This document shows, in pieces, positions 41,042 to 52,888 of a DNA stretch of 64,000 bases. Each line of letters opens with the position of its first letter. Within the stretch, counting starts at the first letter, position 1. The DNA is from Odiellus spinosus. Its lineage: Eukaryota > Arthropoda > Arachnida > Opiliones > Phalangiidae. A program made the position numbers and the translations under genes. The stretch spans positions 1,325,982 through 1,389,981 of the forward strand of contig CAWUCO010000001.1 of NCBI GenBank assembly GCA_963920705.1. The letters are read 5' to 3'. The notes under the pieces are model-generated. The model was not told the origin of the DNA. It did no database searches and saw only the letters and a program-made list of their open reading frames with translations.

Positions 41042-41047
41042 AATAAA
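41042..41047 (+). terminator. Possible poly(A) signal of the AlkB-type gene
   Basis: AATAAA about 385 bp after the stop codon; the interval is simple repeat. Several weaker signals would also do. Confidence 0.35.
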
Positions 41048-41339
41048 ACCTAAAAATAAAAAGCGCTTTTGAGATTTTTTTCTTATATCCCGATTTTTCC
41101 CGATATTGTATACCTGGCAATGTAAAAAATTGAGTGGCACGAGCTCGTTTTTTTATTTTAAAGAACTCTCTTCATATTGGAGTTTAATAATATATTACTT
41201 GATTCGTCCAATGAATGACTATAAACCCAGTTTTAAAGTCTACAAACATCACTTTTAGGTCCTATAACACATGGTAATAGTGATTAAAAATACACTATGT
41301 TCCATCTGGGTGAAATCAGTGGCTTCATCTATCACATCT

Positions 41340-41850
41340 ATCCGTATGGGTTTTATCCACACCCCCCGTTTTTGAGCCGAGATTTTTGGCTTAATATGTA
41401 CCAGCCTGATATATATAGTATAGTATATGTGAAAAAGCAATTTTTTCCTAATTTTCATAATTTTATTTCCTTATGAAAGAAAGAGATGTTTTTAACGAGA
41501 CGTATCTCATTCGAAAGAGGAGTTTAATTAGTATAATTGAGAATTATTTAAAAAACTTAGACCGTTTTTGAGCCGAGATATATGGCTTAATATGTACCCC
41601 CCCCCCCTGATAGTTATATAGTATAAAATTTGTGAAAAAACTAGTTTTTCCTAATTTTCATAATTTTATTTCCTTATGAAGGAAAGAGATGTTTTTAACG
41701 AGACTATCTCATTCGAAAGAGGAATTTAATTAGAATAATTAAAAATTATTTAAAAAACTTTGACCGTTTTTGAGCCGAGATATACGGTTTTTTATCCACC
41801 CCCTTGATAAATATACAGTATATGTGAAAAAGCTAGTTTGAATTTTGAAG
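41340..41850. repeat. Tandem repeat of about 200 bp
   Basis: GTTTTTGAGCCGAGAT starts at about 41368, 41564 and 41765, each with ATATGTACC or CCACCCCC, then CTAATTTTCATAATTTTATT and ATCTCATTCGAAAGAGG. Two full units and a part. Confidence 0.88.
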
Positions 41851-42480
41851 CTTTATTTGCGTCATCAATGCGCCATCTATTGTGAAGTGATTACGTAAAA
41901 TTTTGTTAACTTTAGTTCAAATGCTTTATTTACAAAGCATTTATATTTAAAATATTAAAAATAATGAATATAATGATAAATGATATCAGTTATCCCTAAT
42001 TTTAACGTTTTTACCGTAAAATTCGTCGAAAACTAAACCTTGATAGGTAGGTCAGAAAATGGTTTTAGGCCATATCTCGAGTTGCGAGTCTGGCAGAATC
42101 TGGGATATTTTTTGGGCCGATTGATCTGGCCGAATGAACGACCGATTCTGCCAAATTGACGACGATTCCATCCAAGTGCAGCTATGGTAACGTTTACCTC
42201 AAAACCGCTTGCCGGCACTTGAACCTTTTTACTTTGAGAATGTATTAGTCTCAAATTAGGCTTATAGTAAAATCAACCAGAAAGATCTTTTCCGAATGTG
42301 AAAGTGAACAGTTTTATGTTTAATAGCTAGAATATTATAGTTTTCGCTTCGGTTAGATTACGATATTCAGACCACCCACTAAATAAAGATGGCTATGGAC
42401 TAATTAGGACCTGGGGAGTTCAGAAAAAAAACTTAAAAAAAATCTACGACCAGCAGAAATGTAGGAAAAATAAATTGGAA
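41851..42480. other. Spacer, no gene supported
   Basis: The minus-strand frame at 42033-42254 has no recognised motif. 42390-42490 resembles 15300-15400. Confidence 0.4.
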
Positions 42481-42489
42481 ATTTTCCAT

Positions 42490-42970
42490 TGATGACTTCA
42501 AACGACTTATCTAGTGAACGAATCAACTTGCGTATCTATTCAATTACATCAAGAACAACACTGATCGCGTTTAAAAGCCTTATCAGGCAAATGAATTAAC
42601 TTAAGACGTACCACCGAACCCTGGTCAGAACTCTAATCGCGTTTATATCTCTTATTTTAAGAATGGATTAACATGATGTGTTTATTAAGATCATATTTCC
42701 TACTACAGTAATAAGAACACATAACATGTTTAAACGCTTTATCTCCTTTTTAATTCCTATTTTCGTGTATGGATTAACTTGCTTTTAGTTAGATCTATTT
42801 TCCTAACAGACGCGTAAGAGCACTGATCGCATTTAAAGGGTTTATTGGACGAATGGATTAATTTGTGTCGATCAAGTCTATGTTTGAACTTACAAGCGTA
42901 AAAACATTGATCACATTTAAACGGGCTTATCGGGCAAATGAATTGCCTTATGTTTATTTAGTTCAAAGAA
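42490..42970 (-). pseudogene. C2H2 zinc-finger gene remnant, split by an insertion
   Basis: On the minus strand several fingers can be read (FKCDQCSYASVRKIDL, then KSKLIH; upstream CDQCFYACKFKHRLDRHKL). Frames are broken in many places. The same finger type resumes at 44525-44600, so the foldback element 42971-44524 has inserted into the array. Confidence 0.7.
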
Positions 42971-44524
42971 CAACCCAAACGGCCCATAATAATTTGGGTA
43001 ACGTAATACTAAAATTTTTTGTTTCGCCACTAGTAAAATTTTATTGTGATACTAAACTAAGGTTGTGTCCTCACCTTTCTACCACAAATATAATCATTTA
43101 ACCATTATAGTCTGCGAATACATATCAATTGAAGTTTAGCTCGATAATGTTAAAGATAGGCCACATTGTTGGATTCGACAATGGAGTAGACTGTCTTCGC
43201 CCACCTGAAATCAGTTGAAATTGTGAATATTAGTAGATACCCGATAGATAAAGATTCTGGGAAAATATCGTTTTGTAACTGCCATGATATTTTTCTCAGC
43301 AACGATTTATACTACCCAGAATTTTGACATAATTTGAGGTGCGGAAGACCTAAACGCCTGTAAAAGTGTTCAACCTGCCGAACAACTAAGTTTTGCAGCA
43401 AAGCAAATTCAAGGAACGAGGCACAGACTATACAGCTAACTCGTATAGTTTTTGTGTTCTGAAAAAACAAAGAAATAACACCGAAAAAGTATACTGTACT
43501 GGTTTTTATTAAGAAACACTTTATGAGTAATTCAACGAAAAATACAATTTTAGTGGCATTATCTTTCAAACAATGTTAGGTAAATCGTCCAAATCACCAG
43601 CATCGTCGCAGACTGCACGCAATTTAGATTGATACCAGCTACCGCTATCTTCGTGTCGTTTATAGCCCAGGTACCAAATAAGGCTGCTAACGTGAGCACA
43701 AGTTCCGATGGTCAAGTTCCCCCCTTTACAGTTGCAATACCACGAAGTAACTGAATCAATCCCGATACCATTAGGAACGTATCGAATCAAAGCCTGATGC
43801 GTGGCTAAGGCAGAGTACTAACTCCCTACGCGAACACGAATTAGGTCTTTTTCCACTTGGCAAACTTCATCGTTGAAAGAGCCGGACTTTTCAATAATCA
43901 AAGCGACGTAATATTCCGCGTGCTTTGCTTTAAAGTCGCTCATTTCAAAAAAATTGTTATTTTTCGTTGAATTACTCATAAAGTGTTTCTTAATGAAAAC
44001 CACTACAGTATACTTTTCGGTGTTATTTCTCTTTGTTTTTTCAGAACACAAAGACTATACGAATTAGCTGTATAGTGTGTGCCTCGCTCCTTGAATTTGC
44101 TTTGCTGCAAAACTTTGTTGTTCGGCAGGTTGAACACTTTTACAGGCGTTTAGGTCTTCCGCACCTCAAATTATGTCAAAATTCTGGGTAATATAAATCG
44201 TTGCTGAGAAAAATCCCATGGCAGTTACAAAACGATATTTTCCCAGAATCTTTATCGTGTATCTACTAATCAAAATTTCAACTGATTTCAGGTGGGGGAA
44301 GACAGTCTACTCCATTGTCGAATCCAACGATGTGGCATATCTTTAACATTATCGAGCTAAACTTCAATTGATTTGTATTCGCAGACTAAAATGGTTAAAT
44401 GATTATATTTGTGGTAGAAAGGTGAGGACACAACCCTAGTTTACTATCACAATAAAGTTTTACCAGTGGCGAAACAAAACATTTTAACATTACGTTACCC
44501 AAATTCCTATGGGCCGTTTGGGTT
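42971..44524. mobile_element. Foldback transposon with 575-bp arms and a SWIM gene
   Basis: Arms at 42971-43552 and 43949-44524 are inverted copies, starting CAACCCAAACGGCCCATA and ending GGGTTG. Their inner ends meet the SWIM-coding centre almost exactly. Several small differences show that the arms have aged separately. No clear duplication of the target was found. Confidence 0.88.
43566..43943 (-). pseudogene. SWIM zinc-finger protein of the foldback transposon
   Basis: An ATG at 43943 opens a frame (MSDFKAKHAEYYVALI) that runs 125 codons to 43566 with one TAG near 43818. The second part carries SWYCNCKGG and TIGTCAHVSSLIWYLG, a C-x-C-x9-C-x-H SWIM finger of the type found in MULE-like and related invertebrate transposons. 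The N-terminal part (DEVCQVEKDLIRVRV) matches the strand that usually precedes the finger. There is no catalytic DDE domain, so if mobile it would need another source of transposase. One nonsense codon separates it from an open gene. Confidence 0.75.
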
Positions 44525-44600
44525 GATCTTTCTCATGACAAGCGTAAGAACACAGATCGCATTTAAATGGCTTATCGCGCGAACGACTCAACTTGGAAAT
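44525..44600 (-). pseudogene. Continuation of the split C2H2 array
   Basis: The minus strand reads one finger with the usual CDLCSYACHEK-like core and a preceding H-x-SRDKPFKC-like link, the same type as in 42490-42970. It restores the array interrupted by the foldback element. Confidence 0.55.
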
Positions 44601-44604
44601 TTGG

Positions 44605-45464
44605 AAAAAAAGGCCATTTTATTAACTTTTTATTAAGCGTAACTTTTAAACTAAGCGAGGTCCAGCTATATCACTAGTCTTAATCGATAGATAATTAAAT
44701 GTTCAATAACGTATTTAAATTATAGAACGATCCTATGTGTGTGAAAGGAGTTATTAGGCAAAATATTCTTCCCCCCAGCGAAATTTGGAAAAAAAGTCCA
44801 TTTTACTAACTTTAATTAAGCGTAACTTTTAAACTAAGCGAGGTCCAGCTATAACACTAGTCTTAATCGATAGATAATTAAATGTTCAATAAATAATTTA
44901 AATTATAGAACGATCCTATGTGTGTGAAGGGAGTTATTAGGCAAAATATTCTTCCCCCCAGCGAAATTTGGAAAAAAAGGCCATTTTATTAACTTTAATT
45001 AAGCGTAACTTTTAAACTAAGCGAGGTCCAGCTATAACACTAGTCTTAATCGATAGATAATTAAATGTTCAATAACGTATTTAAATTATAGAACGATCCT
45101 ATGTGTGTGAAAGGAGTTATTAGGCAAAATATTATTCCCCCCAGCGAAATTTGGAAAAAAAGTCCATTTTACTAACTTTAATTAAGCGTAACTTTTAAAC
45201 TAAGCGAGGTCCAAATATAACACTAGACTTAATCGATAGATAATTAAATGTTCAATAAATAATTTAAATTATAGAACGATCCTATGTGTGTGAAGGGAGT
45301 TATTAGGCAAAATATTCTTCCCCCCAGCGAAATTTGGAAAAAAAAGGTCATTTTACTAACTTTAATTAAGCGTAACTTTTAAACTAAGCGAGGTCCAAAT
45401 ATAACACTAGTCTTAATCGATAGATAATTAAATGTTCAATAACGTATTTAATTTTTAGAACGTT
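44605..45464. repeat. 183-bp satellite with alternating monomers
   Basis: CAGCGAAATTTGG recurs at 44776, 44959, 45142 and 45325, exactly 183 bp apart. Odd monomers have AATAACGTATTT and GTGAAAGG; even monomers have AATAAATAATTT and GTGAAGGG. Five copies in the order A-B-A-B-A form a dimeric higher-order repeat. Confidence 0.92.
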
Positions 45465-46416
45465 CCTATGTGTAGGATGGGAGATATTAACCCTGGCTGG
45501 TAGTGTACGAGAGGGCGAAGTTCAATTCCCGAGTCCAGCAGCCAGGGGAGTCCGTCAATAAATTTGTAACCACACCCAATTCTAATTCTACCTACTCTTA
45601 AAACGGCTTGAAAGGCCAACGGGGCGACATCAAAAACCCAATTCATATTAAGACCCTTGTTAGAGTAATTAAACCTCTTTGTAAAGCCGACTTCGGTGAA
45701 GGAGCCATCGCCCTTTGAGACTATTTCCGCGATAATCTCCTTCTCCGAAACGTCCCTACTAGCGTTTCTAACAATTATTTTAGGTTAGCCTTGTTCCCTT
45801 TTCCCGCTAACTGAATCTTAACTTGATCCTTAATTTCGGCGGTGGTATCAACCGCATTATTAAGCTTACTTAGATCCTCGTCTTTTCGAAAACAGAACAA
45901 AATACCGATCCCACGGCAATGACTGTGACTATCTATCTCTATACCAAGCTTAATAGGGTCAATGTGTTTCTTAATAAGGTTAAACACATCAATAGAAGTT
46001 ACTACGGGGTCGACAGGATAAATTATAAGGACGAAATCATCGGGAGGGGGCCTACGAGCGGGAACCCTAACCTCCTTAGCCGAAGTGGGCTTAGTGGCGG
46101 CGATTTGGGCATAAGTATTGTCCTGACTAGTACCTACAGGGGTAGCGGTGGACTGGGCTCTCTTCCTAGCTTTCTTACGGCGAACCAAGGTAAAGGGGGG
46201 TTCCTGCGGAGTAGTGTCTTCGGAAATAGAAATACCCTCGGGATGGACGGGAATATCAGTAGCGCAGAAAACGGGCCTGGGAATGACTTGTTGCCTTAGT
46301 CCCTCAAGTTGGCCTTTCAAATAGGAAATCTCACGAGATTGGGCCTCAAAAATGTCGTACATCCTGTTAAAAATAAGAGTGGCATCTAAGCTTATAGCCT
46401 TAGTAAAACCGATCAC
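45465..46416 (-). pseudogene. LINE ORF1 (gag-like), truncated
   Basis: The frame 46416-45775 begins after a TGA with a GTG codon (no ATG), has a coiled coil (RMYDIFEAQSREISYLKGQL) and a basic stretch (RRKKARKRAQ). It shifts near 45780 in an A-rich run and continues with IIVRNASRDVSEKEII and VFDVAPLAFQAVL. This is the beta-alpha pattern before the CCHC knuckles in R1-clade gag proteins; the knuckles themselves are missing because the element is cut at the satellite. It binds nucleic acid in its family. Confidence 0.65.
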
Positions 46417-47045
46417 GCCTCAACTCAGTAGAAAGGGAGTGTGTCACTCTTAGTCATGAGTCCTTTAGGCCTAGGAACTCAGCTCAACCCCCCCACCACG
46501 GGAAGGTGGTGACACGCGGGGGGAGGTTCTAAGGACACTCAGTTTGGAGATTTCTAAAGCGCTCTATCGTTTCTCACATAACAGCGCTATATCCGCCGTC
46601 ATATCATCACCGCGTCCAGGACCGAGAAGGTCAATACCAGCAAAACCACATCCATGGAAAGTGGTCAGCAAAGTACAGAGCGAACCCACCAAACCCTTAA
46701 TGAGCTTGACTGTCGTCCTCGACTCGGTGAGGCTTTGGTAACATAAGACCTAGGGAGCCGACAGCGGAGAGCTCCTTCGACACTTATGCACCATCCACCC
46801 CAGAACTCTACCCAATCAAAGCCTGAGCCGGAGACGCATCCACACTAGTCCCCCATACTTAAGTCATCTAGGCGCCAGGAGAGTTTCCCACGCTCTTCCA
46901 CGGCGCCCATGCCGAGATGAACGAATGCGCCCCAACTCAGTAGAAAGGGAGTGTGTCACTCTTGGTCATGAGTCCTTTAGGCCTAGGAGCTCAGCTCAAC
47001 CCCCCACCACGGGAAGGTGGTGACACGCGGGGGGAGGTTTACGGT
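46417..47045. repeat. Duplicated leader block of the LINE
   Basis: About 115 bp at 46416-46530 recurs at 46928-47040 (CTCAGTAGAAAGGGAGTGTG, then GGGAAGGTGGTGACACGCGG), 512 bp apart. Such repeated 5' leaders occur in several LINEs and can act as promoter units. Confidence 0.8.
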
Positions 47046-47339
47046 TGTTCTTGTAGTTGACATTGGAAGGCACTTTGAGTTAGGCCAGACTGTCTGTGAT
47101 CACATATTCTAATCAACACTTGCCTTAAATGTGCTAAAATTGTCAAAAGGGCCGGATTTAAGTATGAAAGTGTGTATTTCGTCATTAATTTAAGCTAAGC
47201 TGATTGATGCACCCACTTTTCATTCGCACAAAAATACCATCGTCTCACCTTACAATCTTATTTTTCTGCCGCTATTTAGGAAGATTGCTACCAGAATTTT
47301 AATTGGGGTTTTAATTATTTCTTTCGCAAATGAAATAAC
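47046..47339. other. Spacer, no gene seen
   Basis: AT-rich, with no frame or repeat of note. Confidence 0.45.
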
Positions 47340-48060
47340 TTGTGTCTATCTAGATCATTTCTCCTCACAGAAGCGTAAGAACAATGATCACATTTAAAGG
47401 GCGAATTAAGTTTACACTTAAAATCAAAAGCTTAGGAACATTGGTCGCATTTATAGAGCTTTATATAGCAAATGCATTAACTTTTGTTTATTTTGTTCAT
47501 AGTTCTTAAGACAAGCGTAAGAACATAGTTCTTAAGACAAGCGTAAGAACATTGGTCGCTTTTATAGAGCTTATGGAACAAATGAGTTAACTTGTTATTA
47601 ATTATATCATTTTTCGTAGTAGAAACGTTTGAACATTGATTGCATTTAAATTGATTATCGTTCAAATAAATCAACTTGTGTAAATTAAGTTTATATTTCC
47701 ATTCGCAAGCATAGGAACATTGGTCGCATTTGAAAGGCTTATCGGGTTGAATGAATTAACTCGTGTTTCTTAAGTTGCTGTTTCGAACTACACGCTTACG
47801 AACACTGGTCGCATTTAAAGGACTTATCGGGCGAACTTCTTTAATATCTGTTTCGAATTCGACGCGTATGAACAGTCGTCGCACTTAAATGGCTTATCGG
47901 TCGCTAAATGACTTAACTTGTGGGTTTTTAAATCTTTTTTCTCATTAGAAACGAAAGGGCACTGATTGCATTTAAATTGCTTTATTCGCAAATGTTTTAA
48001 CTTGTGTTTATTTAGATCATAATTTCTAATGGAAGTGTAAGGTCATTGATCGCGAGGCAT
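47340..48060 (-). pseudogene. C2H2 zinc-finger gene remnant, minus strand
   Basis: Fingers of the type FKCNQCSNVSTTKNDI and SDQCSYACLKN can be read in at least two frames, with H-x-LIH links replaced or lost. A 24-bp duplication (GTAAGAACATAGTTCTTAAG) near 47517-47540 lies inside. Strongly decayed. Confidence 0.65.
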
Positions 48061-48177
48061 TCTCCCCGACTCTCAATAAGATACCGTTTTTGACGAAAAT
48101 TACGCTTTTAGCCGATTAAAGAGGAACTATTATTTAAGAGTGAGCATCAAAGTGATTCTAAGGACTGTTTCATTGAT

Positions 48178-48900
48178 TTGTGCCCCCAGACACTTCCGAC
48201 TATACACGAGAATCTAATTGACAAAGGCGAAACTAGATCGAAATCACGAGTGATAATTCACAGAAGCGACTGCAAAAGGAAACAAAGACAATTCCCGAAT
48301 AAGCGCTTTAAATGCGACCATTGCCCTGATGCTTCTAATAGAAAATGTCAATTTAATAGATACCATGAATTCGTCACGTAAGCCCTTTAAGCGCAATCAC
48401 TGTTCCTACTCTTGCATCTCAAAATATCTTCTAAAAAGTCACAACTTAATTAATTTACCCGATAAAGCTTTTAAATGCGATCTGTGTAGCTACGCGTGTA
48501 AATTGAAACATGCTTACTAGACATAAGTTAATCCATTCATCCGATAACCCCATAAAATGCGAACAATGCTCTTATTCTTGCAATTTGAAACAAACTTAAT
48601 TTACACAAGTTAACCCATTCGCCGACTACGCGCTTTCAATGCGATCAGTGTTTTTACGCTTCTATTAGGAAAAGGGATTTATATAAACAAGAGTTACTCC
48701 ATTTTCGCAATAAGAAATTTAAATGCAATCATTGTACTTACGTTTCAAACTTGAAAAAAGATCTGAATAACCTGAATATAATTGAACACTTGTCCGATAA
48801 GCCATTTTAGCGCGAACAATGTACCTACGCATCCAAAACGAATTATCAACTTAAGAGACAGAAGGTAATCCATTCGACCGAAAAGACCATTGAGATTCTT
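48178..48900 (+). pseudogene. C2H2 zinc-finger gene remnant, plus strand
   Basis: Opposite in direction to its neighbours. Fingers such as FKCDHCPDASNRKCQFNRY, FKRNHCSYSC and FKCDLCSYACKLKH follow each other with frame changes; several Cys or His ligands are lost (Arg for Cys, Asn for His). Confidence 0.65.
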
Positions 48901-48974
48901 CAACTTCTGGTGTTCACAGCCTTTTATGGGCCAATAGGATCTCGAAAATATATATAACAAACCACAGGTAAATG

Positions 48975-49250
48975 GAAATTTATCAAATGCCCAAAAACTA
49001 ATTAAATTCTATCATATACCTCAAAAATCTAATCAAATTCAATCAAATGCCTCAAAACATAATTAAATTTGATCAAGTGTCTCAAAAAATAATTTAATTC
49101 AGTCAAACGCCTCAAAAAATAATTTAATTGAATCAAATGCCTCAAAAAATTAAATTCGATCAATTGCCCTAAAAAATAATTAAATTCGATCAAATGCATC
49201 AAAAAATTAATCAAATTCGAACTAAAAACTAATTTAATTCGATTATTTGA
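48975..49250. repeat. Tandem repeat of about 33-36 bp
   Basis: CAAATGCCTCAAAAAATAAT followed by TAATTCGATC recurs about seven times. The repeated minus-strand peptide FNYFLRHLIE is a by-product. Confidence 0.85.
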
Positions 49251-50130
49251 ACCGTTTTTTCAAATTTAATCAAATGAACATTCGGTCAAACGTCACACTG
49301 ATGAAACGAATTTCGTTCAGACAATATTGCGCCGTATTATATTAGCCAAGATTTCTCCTCGGGCAGATTTCACCCTAGAAATTTCATTAGAGATTAAGCC
49401 AATGATAAAACAAAATCTATTACAAAAAATATCATTATAACGAAACCTCGAAGTGTAATTCAAAGAATGATAAAAAATTATAGAAGTAAACACTGAGAAT
49501 TCTTATGTAGCCATATACTCTTTATAGGTTGATTTTACCAGAAAAAAATGATTGTTCTTTGGTGCCCATCATCTTGTAGCTGTCATGTTTAAACCGTCAA
49601 CTGCATAACCGTTTCCTTATTGGTTGTTGGCATCCTAGACGATTGCGATATTTGCCAAAATCTACTCGGCGTTAATACTTTCGATTTCGAGCGGTTTTTT
49701 GATCACGAGGAAACAAAGGCGTGATCGCGCAAGAAACAATTTATTATTAGATAGATTTAAGAGTAGAATGTCTGAAAACATAAGTAGCGAAACAATATAT
49801 CCATTATTTGTCTTGATCTAGATATTTTTCGTTAAGCCTTGGCAACTACGAGCCGTTATAATATGAAATAACGGCAAATCGGAGATTCGAGCAATTGAAT
49901 TAACTTGTGATTGATTAGATAGTCTCTCGTATTATAAGGGTCTACCCCCATTTCGCCCAAAACATTTGGCCCAATTCCCATTTGGCCCAATCTCAAATAA
50001 TCTAACCTAACCCTACCTAACCTAACAATTGGGCGAAATGGGAATAGATCATTTTGGGCGAAATATTTTGGGCAAAATGGGAACACACCATTATGAGGGT
50101 GAGAACACTAATCTTTTATCAGACGCGAAT
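49251..50130. other. Spacer with a small palindromic element
   Basis: At about 49945-50095 GGCCCAA/CGCCCAAAA words face TTGGGCGAAA words around a CCTAACCTAACC core, a small MITE. Nothing else is supported. Confidence 0.5.
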
Positions 50131-50334
50131 ACTCACTGATTGGATTTAGAAGGTTTGTCTTAATCACATCCTCTCCATTGTCAATTAGATTCATATCTCT
50201 AGATTGAAGTGTCTCCCGGTTCGAATCAGTAAGAGACTCGTTAGAATCACTAAGGCTTTCCTTCTTGACGTGGAACCCTGATCAGAACGCTCGGCGCCTT
50301 TAAATTTGTTATTTCGCGAATGGAAAACCGTATG

Positions 50335-51486
50335 TTAAGTAAATTGATCTTTCCGACGACAACTATAGGAACACTGGTCGCATTTAAAGTGTTTATCGGA
50401 CAAATGGGTTGACTTTTGCGTTTTAAGTTTATAAAGGTATTGCGATTTAGAAGCGTAAGAACACTGTTCGCATTTATAAGGCTTATTATCGAGTACATGA
50501 ATTAGCTGGTGTTGCTTTAGTTGGTGATTCGAGCAAAATACGCGCGAACACTGATCGCATCTCAAGGGTTAATCGGGCAAATGGATTAACTTAAGAATTT
50601 TAAGTTTATATTTCCGATTACTCGCGTAAGAACACTGGACGCATTTAAAGGGCGTATCGGGCGAATGAATTAACCCGTGTTTCTGTAGTTGGTGTATTAA
50701 TCTACAAGCGTAAGACCATTGGTCGCATTTAAGGGGCTTATCGGACGAATGGATTAAATTGTTTCTGTGTTTATCACGACAAGAGTAGGGACACTGGTCG
50801 CATTTAAAGGGCTTTTCGGAAGAATGAATCAACACGTGGCTATTAAAATGATACTTCTTATTAGAATTAAATGAGCATTGATCGCATTTAAATCGTTTAA
50901 CAGGGGAATGTCCGAATTTCCTTTTATATAGTTTATTTTTATTAGTAACGTTTGAAAACTGATCGCTTTTGTGACTTATCAGTTGTGGCTCCAGCAATAC
51001 ATCCTCTCCGTTGTCAATTAGTTTCACCTCCCGGCTAGAATCACTGAGGCATTCCTTCTCTTCGTTGATTGCCGCCGAAGCCGCATCGCTACGTGGAAAT
51101 GGCTTATTTTGCAAATGGATTAACTTGTGTATTTTAAGTTTATTATTTTTTTTTTGTTTTGAAGCATATGAACACTGTTCGCGTTTAAATTACTTATCAG
51201 TTGAATGGGCCAACTTGTGTTTATTGAGGAAAGTTTTCTTTTTACAAGAATACAAACATTGATCCCGTTTAAAAGGCTTAGTTGGTGAAAGAATTAACTG
51301 GTTCGAATCGGTATGAGACTCGTTGGAATCACTGAGGTATTCTCTCTTAACGTGGATGACCGTCGAACTCAAGTTTTCATTGCGCAAGAATTGCCGTTCC
51401 GAGGAGTTTTCCTCTTTTATTGGAAAAGAAGCGCAAATTTTGTCAAAAAAAAGCGTTGGATTGAGAGTCAAGGAGAATGAACTCAT
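50335..51486 (-). pseudogene. C2H2 zinc-finger protein, nearly open
   Basis: A single minus-strand frame from ATG 51486 to 50335 (about 384 codons) with only two stops, TAA at 51190-51192 and 50569-50571. The N-terminal 80 residues are non-finger and acidic (KREYLSDSNESHTDSNQL), repeated in part later (KECLSDSSREVKLIDNGEDV). Some nine fingers follow, for example FKCDQCSFNSNKKYHFNSH and FKCDQCPYSCRDKHRNN, linked by HS-DKP. Several lack a ligand. Likely a member of a local lineage-specific DNA-binding family; its targets are unknown. Confidence 0.75.
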
Positions 51487-51513
51487 TCTATTCTTGAATA
51501 CCGTCTTCTTCAA

Positions 51514-52888
51514 GTTTCTTTTTACTTCCCCGACAGGGTCGTGTCTGTGTGTGTGTCACTTCCAGTGTAAACGAAAATCACGTGACCTAGCTCGTGGAGC
51601 CAAAGGTCTAGAGACGTAATCATGCCAGCTTATCGTTCAATTCCGTTTAACGGGAATTATCTCCTTTAAGCATGGCTGCTACATTGAGTTTCAGGTATCG
51701 TGCAATTATATATAACAGGACGTCTGCAATTGCATATTATCGACTCCCACCATCCACTTTACGGTCAAACCTCGATGCTGGACAGTTGAAGGCGATTATA
51801 TGAAATGGGACATCTCCCACTGTTATAATCACCTCAGACCATCCCCACAACATCGAGAAATCACCTCCAGAAGGAGTCGTAAGGCAAGCAAAAGTCTCTA
51901 TTGAATTTTTTTCCCAAAACGGTCCCGTATAACGAGCGTAGCGCCACCGTTAAACATTTCAAAGAAACGATAATTTAGGACAAGATGTCAGCTACCATAT
52001 GTACGTCGGGTTAGACTTAGACGCCGCGAATACAAAACCCGGCAGCGGCGTGAGCGTGTTTCGACGGCAGCGCGCCGAGTTTTTTCCCTAGGTAGCAGCG
52101 TAACCTATCGGCGTATGACGTCGCGTCTCTCAGCTCTCCCGTGAACGACTGGGCAGAATTTATATTTTACTTTCGTGGCGAGAAGTGAAAGAAATAACTT
52201 ACCGTAGGTTTCCTAATCAAAAAAAAAAAAAAAAAAAAAAAAAAAAACAATTTATAAAGTTTGTGGTTAATAAACAGCGGTTGGGGTTTGACCTCTATTG
52301 ACAAATTTCGTTGACTCTGTTCGACGAAGCCATATTGCGGCAGATTTAGGACTCCAGAGACATACACTGGAGGGTGCGCGGCGCGTTAAGCGGGAAAAAA
52401 AGGTCTAAAATTATTTTGCTTGCCTTGCGACTGCTTCTGGTTGTGATTTCTTGATGTACACACCCAGGTCCAACCTCCAGTTTCCGACCCAGCGGGCCAT
52501 ACTAGCGAGGCGCCCCTGACTAATATGGTCCACATCAACCTTTCCAGCGTTGCCAACCTTTGAACATTCGATTGTCGTACAAAGTGCTCGAAACTATCGT
52601 ATTTTTGCTAAAATTATCGTACGCATAAAAGTGCTAGAAAATAGCAAACTATTTACGGATTTTTAAGCGTTTTATGTGCATACAAGCTGGAGCTGTAAGT
52701 CTGTCTTAGCTCTAGCCGGTCTATTTAATGGAAAAAAGCGGCCTGCGGGAATTGTAAAAGAACTAAAACATGTAGTTTTTTACTCCATCACTGCTCATGA
52801 GATGTTTTGCCCTCTAGTCTCTAGATCTAGACTGATTTACCTTGCCAGCTAGAAGGTATATAACAATATTAACCGTGTTGCAATGTCA
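51514..52888. other. Spacer with CG-rich patch and poly-A
   Basis: A CG-rich block lies at 51940-52150 (GGCAGCGGCGTGAGCG), possibly a promoter, but no coding frame follows. A run of about 27 A is at 52219-52246. No gene supported. Confidence 0.4.

Larger units (their letters stand above)
45465..47045 (-). mobile_element. 5' part of an R1-like LINE
   Basis: Contains ORF1 (45465-46416) and an upstream leader with a duplicated block. The element stops at the satellite; ORF2 is absent. Confidence 0.7.

Noticed and set aside
43312-43569. Minus-strand frame in the left arm of the SWIM foldback
   Set aside because: The inverse arm carries the same sequence without the same frame, and no motif is present.
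45480-45550. GTTCAATTCCC stretch resembling a tRNA B box
   Set aside because: It lies within the LINE ORF1 frame and does not fold into a cloverleaf with a matching acceptor stem that I can see.
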